Positions 22,112 to 34,100 of a stretch of 64,000 nt of DNA are shown here, piece by piece. Below the pieces are notes generated by a model that had not been told where the DNA came from, did no database searches, and was given only the letters and a program-made list of their open reading frames with translations. The position numbers and the translations under genes were made by a program. This DNA is from Reticulitermes lucifugus (taxonomy: Eukaryota > Arthropoda > Insecta > Blattodea > Rhinotermitidae), in the NCBI GenBank assembly GCA_026260175.1, contig JAKCWW010000561.1, positions 40,798-104,797 on the forward strand. Direction: 5' to 3'. Position 1 is the first letter of the stretch, and every line of letters begins with the position of its first letter.

Positions 22112-25100
22112 GTGAGTACCCGTCTCCTGCGTTTGTACACCACTTTTCCCTGTTGATAGAGTAGATTTTGTAAGTGCATGAGATTACATTCTTCTGGAAT
22201 ATGTTTGAAATTATATATACACTTTTATTCCCATTTTTAAATATTGGTCAGTTTAATTGTTCTTTGAATTATTTGTTTTTTATTTGTGTTAGATTTAAAA
22301 ACTGAAAAGAGTGTATTAGTGTTGCAAGTGGTTTGCTTTCCTTACTGATATATTTTAGTATTAACATCCCCCTTTTCTGCCACCATGTTTTATTTCTTTC
22401 TTGTTTTGTGTATTAGATAATATTTCATACTTACAGCTTATTACTAGATCAGTGTTTGGTACTGGTGCACTGACATCATTGAGTAGAGTAGAGAGCTTTG
22501 GGGAAATGGTGGAATACATAATAAGTAATTATATGTATTTTAATAGCTGATCACTTGTCATATTAGTAGTTTCCTTCAGCATATTTTCCGTGATACTTAT
22601 CCTGTCCAGTTGTAGGCTGTTAGAACTAATTTGCTGTGAACTTAGTGGGTTAAGAACTTTGTGGAAAAGTAGCCTTGTGTTTATGACCCATGTAAACAAC
22701 TTTCCCAGTAAGTCATTTAAATTGGACATTTTTTGAGAAGAAGAGTAAGAGGCCTTAGTTTTGTGCTAACTGTTGTTTCAGCCATTCATGGCATTTGTCA
22801 AGTCTGCACCGTGTACAGTGTGACACCTATAGACTGTAGAGAAGTATGCAGAATGATTATGTAGGTATTGCATAGCAGTGAGCTTGATTCTTTGTTATCA
22901 TTTACAAAATTCAGAACGCCAAAGCTGTCTAAGTTAATTCACAGTATGTCATGTGAATTCAGTACATCCTGATTTATGTGCGTCTTGCTTTGGTTGTAAT
23001 TTGACATCTTCCTGTGTAAATCAGATTACACATTGCAGATAATCACCTCATTTAAGCATATTACCTGTTGGTTAATATGGTCAGTGTTACGAGGATAGTT
23101 CAGTTGAAAACAGTTGTTTTACTGTAACAATTCCCCCCCCCCTTTTTTTAACCTTTTACAAACTGCGCACATGCCCTGTGGCACAACCATATGTGAGCAC
23201 AGGTATGTGTTGATTTTACAGTTACAGAATCATGTATTAGCTAGAGATAAGTTCAGGACATTACATATTTGAGGGTTTCACATACGTGTTGATGAAGATC
23301 CAGGTATGCTGGTATATGACATCGTGTAAATTGGTAAAATGTTACCAACATTCGAGATGGATGTATGATGAGTGCAGAATGTCATGATGGCATTAGACAA
23401 TATGTATGTGGAAGGGGACTACGCTGGGAAATAATATGTTACTTGTACTGTACAGCACTACAGACGTTATGAAGCAAGAGAGTTGTTTTTATTTGGCTTA
23501 CGGTCATATTTGCACATATGACTTCTGTTGTCTGTGCAGCCCATACATTTGTATTCTTCCATGCAAACACTAGAGCATAAGGTCCTAATTACAGCTGTAG
23601 ATCACTGAAGTAACATCATAAACAGGAACTGCTTCCTGAAGGTGCATCATGTTTAGCAAAACAGTGTCTGGACATAAAATTAGAATCAGAGAGGAAGTGA
23701 GAGGGCATGGAGAAATGTAATAGTAACGTTATGATTTATGTGTATTACCAGATGTTATTAGGGTGATCAAATAAAGAAAGAAGTGTGAGCTGGGCAGGAG
23801 TGTGTAGTCAAGGTGTGTAGTCTGGATTCGTAATGGCTCAGGATAAGGATCAGTGGTACACTGTTGTGAACACTGCAGTGGACCTTCAGGTTTCATAAAA
23901 TGGGAGGAATTTCATGAGTAGCAAGCAGTTCTTAGCCTTTCAGGAAGGACTGTTGTCTGTACACTTAGAGGAAAGAACAGAAACTGCTAGAAAAATGGCA
24001 TGCAGAGAAATTGCTGCTGGAAGGAGCATAACATATCAGATATGTACCTTCTCAATTAAATTATCAACTAGATGTGGAAGTGACAGAATTTGAGTCCACT
24101 CCCTCACCCCTAATCTCGGTGCAACACCTATATTTTTGGCAATTCCCCTTCCCATTCAGTGGCACTATGTTCTTCATCCCCCACCCTATCACTTCCATTG
24201 TGAGACCTTTATATCAGGCACATCTTCCCCCCCACCTTGTTTACCGTCAGCATCACTGTACTGTAGGTGAAACAGAGCAGCTTCAGCACATGTGGTTAAT
24301 GTAAGAGATGTATCATTTTTTTTAAATATGAGTATCACCATTATTACATCAGGCATTTATAGGTAAGTACTGAAAGTGGGTATATGAGTACATGGTTTTG
24401 AAATATGTAGAATATGTAGCCAATTAATACATTCATTTTTTATTCTTGTAAGGAAGGAAGAATTGTATGCTGAAATGCAAACAAAGAAATTACTGAACAC
24501 TGAAAAACCCAGGAAACTTGTTCATATTTTTATGAAATTTTTGTTACTGTTCGTGATCACCTAAACACCAGTCACTCTACAGCACAGATTTCTGTTGGCA
24601 GTGAAGCCACTTGCAGTTTCTTCTCATGTACAATATCTTTATTGACACAACACTTTTGTATACAAGTTATGTTTTAAAAGAGAATGCCCCAAGGTCAATC
24701 CAAGTCAGTCTCTGTTTTAAAACCTTGAAATGAAGAACTTACTTGCTGTGTTGCTTCTCCATCCTTTTCAGTGTGACAGTAGAACTGGCTATGGGAAGCA
24801 GACTTCTGCCCTGTTTTTCCTTAATGCCTGGACTTTCTTCTTCTTAGAATATTTGTGATGTGTGTTGTACTTTTATTAGTGAGCTGTCTATTTGAGGACA
24901 TGAAAATTGTGTGTATTTGTGTCTGTGCATGCAACTTCACTGTGAAGAATTGGGTCATACTCCTTTTTTGCTCTGAAAGTGGAATACAGTTAATTACAAT
25001 TTTCTGTGATTGAGGATGTAATTCTGTTTGTGTGCTTGCAGTAAATAGTTACAATTCTTATTGCAGGTGGTTCTTCAAATTTGGGTTCAGCTGTGGCCAC

Positions 25101-28100
25101 ATCAATGAATTTAACTAATAGTAGTGAGCCTATGGGAGACAGTGGTCCTAATGGGGCATACAAGATGGAAGGACCTCATGATATGATGTATCCTTATCAG
25201 GTGAGAACATTGACAAAAATGAGGCATCCTGCCATATTAATTATTATGTTTTCATTAAAGTGAGTGTGCTGTAGTGTCCTTTCCAGGAGAGTGTGCCGGC
25301 AGCTGAGGTAGCCTGCATCAGAAATTGCAAAGGTTCTATACTCTGTTCAGCGTTCAGTTGAGACTACTTATTTTGCGTTGCTGCATGTATTGTAATTGGA
25401 CAGTCACCACACTGCTACAGTCAGTAGCTGTTATGTGGCAGTCAAGATGTAACGAAGGAAAGCAGTAAGTTTCTCTGAAAGATCTACGTAGAGTAATATC
25501 CCAGAAGACTGGAATCTACATCTCGGGTAAACCCAATGTTTGCAGGACGGCAGCTGCAGTGACCACCGTGTAGTAAGTAGTCTCAACTGAACTTGAACCA
25601 GGTACAGTATCCTCATTTGCACAGCCCAGGTAGCATGCCATAGTAGTCACAGGGTTCAAAGTACAAAGGTTCTACTAAACTTTGTCCATGATGCCTCTGT
25701 TTGCTCTGTTTGTGTTTCAAATTTTGATATGTGTTATTGATCAAGTTTCATATGATAATTATACTGTAAGCCTAAAACATAGTACAAATGGAATGATTTA
25801 AAATTTAACAGGGTACTAAATGTGCAGTGTGTATGATGGCTGTAAAGTCCATTTAATTTTACAGATAAAATCTACAGAAATATTTATTTTGTAACTGAAT
25901 TAGTTGGTTTGACGAGGGAACACAACCATGTTTCAGTGTTTGGACATGTTTGTTGTTCCAAATAACTGAATCAAATAAGCATGCTTTGTCAGTCCGAAGT
26001 TTTTGAGAAATATATTTAGAATATGTTTATGAGTGTCTCTATTTGTATTGCATCGAGTCATTCTGAAACCTTCAAAACTAGTAAAAGCCAAGTCAAAAGT
26101 AGCTTCAACATCTGGAATCCTGTGTAACTGTGTTATCCTTAGGCAAAATGTGTGGGAAACACCAAGGATAGATAGTTTGTAAAACTCCAGGTGTCCTGTG
26201 TTTCTGCTGTTAGTGTCCAGCTTTGCCAGCCCTTATTCTCCTGCAGTGAAAATAATACTGGAGACTGACCGAGTTCCAAAAGTGCACACTGCATGTTTTA
26301 GTTTGAAGGAATTGTTTGTGACTCAAGTTCAGTGAAATTTTCATGCAAGTGTTGACTGAAAAGCATGTAATAGAAGTTATTTGCTGCACAAATTACAACA
26401 GTTTTGTTGGAATTGGGTGTTCTGTAAGGCATGATAGGAAATGTGGCAAGCCCACCATATGAAATAACGCCATTGCGCTAGTGAGAACTAATTTTTTCCA
26501 TAGCCCAAAGAAATTAATCTGTCATGCCACTCAATAAATTCATGCACCACAGAACACAGTGTGGAGAGTGTTACATAAGAGGTTTCATCTAGAGCCCTAA
26601 AAACTGCAGATGTAATCAAGGTTTGAGGAATATGAAGGTTTGCTTGAACATGCCATTTGTAGTGATGAGTACAACTCACACCTCAGGAAAAGTAATAATA
26701 CCAATTGTTAGAATTATGAAAAGTGAGCAGCCTACATGATTCTGGAATACATATGGGAAAGTCCCATAGTCAGTGTGTTTTGGCTTGTGTCACACACAGT
26801 CTTATGGCCCATTCTATTCATAAGGCAAAACCATCAGTGGTACTGTGTACCTAAATATGGCAGAGAACTTTCTGATCCTGCAAATTACCAATGACAGTGC
26901 TCGGAGAAATGAGGTCTTGATATTTCTCATAAACTCCATGCTATCAGTTTTCATGAGGGTCCATTCAATTGTTCTTGGGCAGTTATATGCATAGGAATGG
27001 ATGGACAAACAGAGCATTTTAATGGGTGTTCCACATAGATGGGCATGTGTCTAAGAATAATGGAAATACTACAAATAATATCATCTGGCATCTGATTTGG
27101 ATTATCAGGTGCTGCAGGAAAGCCTGTTGGCTGTTTGCTGATCATTATGAATGCCTGTGGGATATTGTGTTACATTCATAGTGTTATAGCTGTAGTAACT
27201 TAGAAATGTGGTATGCTGTAGATGTGAGGTGTGTTGTGGTAAGATATGTTGTTTGGTGTTTGCTTTCTGAACAATATGGAAGATTTGGTTATATGTTACT
27301 GTGTATGAGATGCACAGTAGTTTCACAAATATGTATGAATATGTTTGGTTCTAACGTGCAGGTAATTCTGCGTGAGCTGCGAGATCTTTGGACTCAGTTC
27401 ATTAGTACAGATTTCACAATGACACAACATAGTGTAGAATTTTGTTACGCCAGTACTCAGGTAACTTTGTCCTTATGACTCAAAGTTTCAGTCTGAAATA
27501 TCAGGTGTCACATTACATATTTCATATGTCCTTCCTTTACCCACAGAACCATTAGAAGGTTATGCGTATTATACTATAAATGCTGTGAAGAAATTTGTCA
27601 GGAAATTAACATTGAAAATATCATAGACTCAATAACTGGTTACAGAAAGAGATGATTCAACCACATTTATGGAATGGATCCACATCGCGTGGTCGCGCGC
27701 GCGCGCGCACACACACACACACGCACACCCGCACACACGCGCACGCGGCTACACAGAGTGCCACCGACAAACTTTCAGAGATTGTAGAGGTAACCAAATG
27801 AAGGATTTTAAGATAATGACTGTATGTCTGGAAGCCCTTGGTTTGGTGCAGTGGAGTGTGTAAGTGGTGCCAGACATTTGTCAGTTGTGGAAACAAATAA
27901 GACAGGTGACACTGACAAACTTTCAGGAATGGTAGAGGGGGCCAAAGTAAGGATTTTGAGATCAGGAACTTCCGGTTGCAAACACCTTATTTTGATGCAT
28001 TGCTAGGTACAACAGCTGACGAATGTCTGGCGATACTTTGAGACTCCACTGCGTCAAACCGAGGTGTTTCCAGGCATAAGTTCGTTATTTCAGAATCCTT

Positions 28101-31100
28101 AATTGGTCCCTTCTACCATCCCTGAAATTTTATCAGTGTTATTGTGTTCCACCCTGTGTGTGCACGTGTGCATGGCAGTATCTCAAGGGTGACTAGGTTT
28201 GGTTTCATATGTATCTTTTTACTACACATCTTTCCTGAGTTCCATGAACTCCTTGGCCCTCCCTTGTATGTGCGCCTAGATACATGTACCAAAATGTCCT
28301 TCCCATAGTTTGTGATGGGGAGACCAGATCTCTTAAAGTGATACTTCTTTCCTAAGTATGCTAGGCAGGGCAGCCTTTTAGCACACTTAATGTATTTGTT
28401 GGTTTAGGAATATTTTGGAAATAGTAGCCTGTCAGTATGCTTCATGTTTGCATTTTTGTCTCTTGTATTCTAATAAGGAACTGTTCCCTCACTTATATAA
28501 ATTTACTGATTAAACCAACATAGTTTGGAGGCCTTCACAGGTCTAACCAACAGCTGGTTATGGTTTATTGGGAGGAGGCATTATACTTAACATACAGAAG
28601 GTAAATGTGCATAGAAAATATTTCAGAACTGGACACTGCCAGTGTGATCAGAACCAATATTATTTGTTGATGACACTAGTGTCATAATTTCTAACAGAAA
28701 TTTTGGAGATTTCTGTACAGTGTCAGATGTACTTCTGTACTGCTGCTAATAAGTTGGTCCTAAATCTACCTAAAACAAATGTAATGAAATTTATAATGAA
28801 TAATTCACAACACCGTGCATGAAGTGTTGGTTATAAGGGAAAGTATGTAGAAGAGACGGTAAATACAAAATTTCTTGGTTTCCATATTGATAACCACGTA
28901 AATTGGAAGAACCATATTGAGCAAATGATTACTAAGTTAAGTGGGGCATGTTACGCAATTAGGTCAGTGGTCCACATCAATAACATTAACACTCTCAAAT
29001 CAATTTATTTTGCTTATTTTAATTCCATAATAAAGTGTGGAATAATTTTTGGGGGTAGTTTGTCCCAACAGTGGCAGGGTATTTACTTTAGAAAAGAAAA
29101 TATGTATTTTCATTAATGAACCTCATTGTAAATAATGAGGAAAATTTTCAAACAAAATCATCTGTACACAGTATTAATACACAGACCAAATGCAAACCCT
29201 TCATGTTTTTAGAAAAGTACATTCTGTGCTACATCAGAATTTTCAACAGAGTACCTCGTAGTCTCACGTGATAAGAATGAAAAGGCTTACCTTAAAGTAG
29301 CATTAAGAAGATACAGTACTTAAGTACACATTCCTTTTATTCGGTAGATGATTTTTTTCTGTAAAGATGATCCATAATATTGTATATAAAATGTTATAGT
29401 ATTCTGTTAGTAAGCGTACCATGTATATTTTGTATGTTTATGACTTATTCCACATTCTACTGTCATTTTGACAAACTTGCAGATCCATAGAATGTAGGTG
29501 TGTGTGTGTGCATGCACGTGCCTATGTATGCATGTAGTTCAGGGATTGGGAGGGTGGTTTCATTCTACATTTACACAGCTCAACAGTGTTATGGTATTGT
29601 GAAGATGGGGTAACTTCCTAAATTAATTCTGATGGTTTCCAAATCTTGAGACAAGAAGTTTGTATCATGTCACAGTTTTAACAAGAACTGTAATAACCAT
29701 TTGTTATGTACATGTTTCAAAAACCAGCATTGCTTAGTGAATGTTAGCAGGACTGTAGATTAGAGGCTGTGGATCATATGCAAATATGACATTGTATTAG
29801 TAACTGGAATTCTATTCTCATTTAAATAATGTTATTGTTTCTGATTGTAAAATAAGTAGTGTCTATTCATACATCTTACATGTCAGTAACAATAGAGGAT
29901 GACAGAAAGCTGTGCATGTTACAAGTTTTGCAGACATGCCCCAGTTTCATCTAAACCAGCATATTTTAGAAACACTGAAAAAATGTGAACATTTGTTTTG
30001 CTGTTATTTTTCTTAGGTCTAAATATTCAAATTTAGTTGTGCTTGTGTAGGTCTAGAGGAGAAAGATTTTGCAGTATCGTATTTTTCAAATGCATTCTTT
30101 GTGATGTAATGCACCTGATAAACCCCAAAGTTCATTTATTGCTAATATGGAGATCTTAGTGCAGAAACAAATCTGCTTTCCCACCTAGATGGCAAGTCTG
30201 GAAAGTAACCTTAATTGCCTAGCATATGGTGTACTTAAAACCTGGAAAGAGTATCAACACAATTAGTGTTGGAACTCATTTCACATTTTACCAGTGACCA
30301 GTGCATGTAAATCTTGTTGCAAGGCTGTTCACATTAAAGAGAGTGTCAAATTTTCTTACTTGCAATTCTCCATGGTCTGTTGACCTTGATCTTCATTGCT
30401 GACACCACTTTTATTTCAGATACAAATTAAATTTTATCTCACAAATCTTTTGGTGCTGTTGTAGAATTGTAGTTTAATTGAATTAGGTAGCAAATAATGC
30501 ACTTATAATGTGGCAGACTTTGAATGAAGTCAGGGACATCTGAGTTCACATTTCACAGTATCAGTGCTGATTATGGAAGTAGTTGCTGTTTACTGTGAGA
30601 ATTGTGTGAAACAAATAGATACACTATGAGGGTATAATGCAGCATTTTTTAGAAATATTACAACAGGTGGTACATATAGTTACCACTGGGCTTTAAATGA
30701 TTAAAGAAGCTGCTTATGTGTGTGAGGATTCATCCTAATTGTTACCTGCAATTAGCTTATACTTTTGGCAGAGTGTTTGTAGCCAGCTTAATTGTGTGTA
30801 TGTTCATATTCACAGAATTCTACCTCAGAAATGAACCAGACTACTGAGGGGTTCCTTTCGTCCATATTGAATGATGAAGACCTCCAATTGATGGACATGG
30901 CTATGAATGAAGGTGAGTTTCATGTACAGATTTGTTGCAGTTTGCTGTTGGTATACTGGTTTGTAGTTTGTAAAATACTGTTTTCATATGTTGAGGAAAG
31001 TGAGCATGTGGGCATTACCTCTTGCCACTTTTCTTTATGAAAAGAATGCTTACTACATTTTCCCCTTCACACTTTTTGGCACTTGAGTCACAGTTCTCTT

Positions 31101-34100
31101 CCATCTATCACATAACATATCACTCATGAAACAGCAATTGCCATAACCCACTGATACGCAGTTTTACAGGACAGAACAAACTGGACAGACCCTTAATTAA
31201 CCAGCATGTAAGCATGTTACGGTTTTATGAAAATATAAGGATAAGCTTATATATATATATATATTTATTTATTTATTTATTTATTTATATACAACATTTT
31301 GATGGAAAGTGTGTTTTTAACCCAACTGTCCAGTAAATTCGGGAATCTCATTTTAACAAACTGTGTGGGTTACAACAAATTACTGTTTCGTGAGCAATAT
31401 GAAAATCACTTTACATGAAGTGTTTGTCTTGAGCTACCAAAGAAAGTGCTGCTACAAAGATTTAAAGCTTTCGTGGCGACTGAACTTCGGTGAAGATTTA
31501 GCCAGCATTCAGACATATAAATAGCAGGCAGTTACATATTTACATCACTGACCTTGCAAGAAGACCTTTTTGCAGACTGTACTACTGCAGTGGGCAGTTT
31601 TCAGTTTTTGTCATTTCCCACTTGTTGCACAGATGTATAAGGTTTCGTTGTTGCTGTCCTGAAGTTCTGTATTGTGATTTTCGTCAGTCTCTTGAGACAG
31701 TAATGGCCATGCATATACTTGAGCATTTTAAAGTCAGAATTTAAGATGTTTTGAATCATGACTGGTAATGATTAGATTATGATTGTGAATCAGGTGGGTT
31801 AGTAGAGGAAATGCAGTGTCTGAGGGGTGGTCATGGTTGAATTTCTTTGAGTCTCATTCAGATGGTTCTCAGTCTGACATCCTGTTAGATCTATGTGTTG
31901 CTCACACATTGATAGATAGAAGAATACCAAGCCCCCACCCTGTGATTTGTAGCCCACATTAAGATCCAGTAAGCTGTGGTTCCTGTCCACTAACCTAGTG
32001 CTTTTCAAACTTTTTTTCTCGTGTACCACTGTCACAATAGAAAACATGTACGTGTACCACTAGGTACAGGAAATATTAATGCATACTTTCAGGATACTGG
32101 TCTTCTGGGATGTTTCACTGGTTGGCAGGTGTGAAATCTTCGAACCTGCCAAAGAGTGAAACAACAATGCTGTGGAAACCTCAAATTTTGCAGTTGCTAC
32201 TTTTCTAATTTAACACAATTAGATGACAAAGGAGAGTCTCTATTTACATTCGAACATTGAAATAGTAGACCTATCGTGCTATACACTTTATAAGTGTTTT
32301 TCTCTACATTTCAGCACATTTAAAGCAATTTTAATAGTGCAGTTAACGTTTCTAGATTTTAATTATGGGAAAAAGTTCCTAAATTCCTTTGCTTACCACC
32401 AAGCGACCGTCCATGTACCACCAGTGGTATGCAGACCACAGTTTGAAAAGCACTGTGCTAACCTAATGGTTGAGGGTAACAGACTGGATCATATGGGTGC
32501 CCCCATCTCAGAAGTGAATTATATGCCCTTGTCTATGTGGGTGGAAGGTAGAAAGGTCAATACTGGCTGTATCTGAAGGCTTTGACACACATGATCCTCA
32601 CAAAATTTGAGGTTTGGACAGTGGCGTTACTGAAGATCCAAGTCTTCTGGGATGTGGGACCATGTTGATTGGTAAATAGTTCCTAATTAACGTAGTGTAA
32701 CTTCCCACAAGACTCAAATCTTCGTCATCATCATAATTTGTGGTCCTGTGAGAAATGTAAGATGGGAGAGCTGTTTCTTGGATTTAATGTTTTCAGTCAT
32801 CTTCATGAAGGAAGTGCAGAGATTCTCTATAATTGATGAGTTGTAATTACCACCACATATGTACACTGAAATGATAAATCCTGAGAGTAGTGACTATTCT
32901 TCCATTACCACTAAATTCATGATATGGTCTAAGCCCAAAATTAAAATTACAGATAATAATGTTATGATTTGCATGGGAGAATGAAAAATTTCCCTGGAAT
33001 TCAGGCATAAAAGTATAGACATTAAACCTAACCTTGTCATCCTCAAAAGTACTGTCCTTCTGCACATACACATTTGCTCCAGCAGTCCTGCCATTGCTAG
33101 AAGCATATCCTACAGTACTTATAAAAGTATGTACATTTGGATGGTGGTAAATTTTTATACTTCTGTAGTTTTAACCATCATCCCTCTTGTTAACTATTTA
33201 AAGCCAAGTGGTAATTGCATGTGGGAGGATAAAAAAGTTCCCAGAATTATGTTGTATTGAGATAACTCTGCTCTGTGTTGACAAAAGAAGGTTGGAGTTT
33301 GCATGGGTAGACTGTGGGCTATGTTTGAAGGAATTAGGAACCGTGTGAGACATGTGCCTCAAGTGGCCATGGGGTGGAAGTATTGTGCCAGTGATCGTTC
33401 CAATGTGTCAGTTTGAACAGTGGGCAAATGTGAAGGTTTTCTTTACAAACTAGGGAAATGAGCAGTAGAAACTGTTGTAAGGCTGAGCGTGTTTTATTGA
33501 AATGAAGGTTTTAAAAAATCCGCTGTGTATAACTGGTACAACCAATTTAAGAACAATCAGGAATCACTAGAAGACGGAGAGTGTAGCAGTCAGCCAGCAG
33601 CATCAAGGATTGCTAAATTTTAGACTTTTGCGGCACTATAGTTGAGGTCTTTGTTCTTCTGGGATGTTGTGTAGGATCAGTGGGTAGTTTGTTAATGATG
33701 TTGCAAGACAGCATATTGGTCCCATCTTCAAGGGTCAAGATGTCCAAGGAGAATGAACATCTTGGACATGTTGACCTTTGAACATGGGACCAATGTGGTG
33801 TCCCAAAACGTCACTAGCAAACTGTCTGTTGACACTACAGAACATGCAGTAGAACATAGGTCTCACCATCAAGAAATGATGAAAATGTAGCCAAAGTTTC
33901 ACAATTGTGACTTTGAGTGAATTCTGTTTTTTATATTGGAAGTCCTGAAGCATTTAAGGGTTGCCATTTGGCCGAAAAGGCCTGAAAAGTGTATAAACAA
34001 TTGGATTCTGCACCATGACAATGCTGTCACACCTCCCTCACGGTACAGCAGTTTTTGGTGAAGAACCAAATTCCAACCATCCCTCAGTCACCATATTCTC

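Larger units (their letters stand above)
25201..30815 (+). other. cnc intron 2
   Basis: This 5.6-kb intron holds a palindromic repeat (about 25327-25625), a purine-pyrimidine microsatellite (27697-27735), three copies of a short repeat (27755-28150), and a decayed LINE reverse transcriptase (about 28640-29300). Otherwise it is AT-rich sequence with no exon I can support. Confidence 0.8.
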
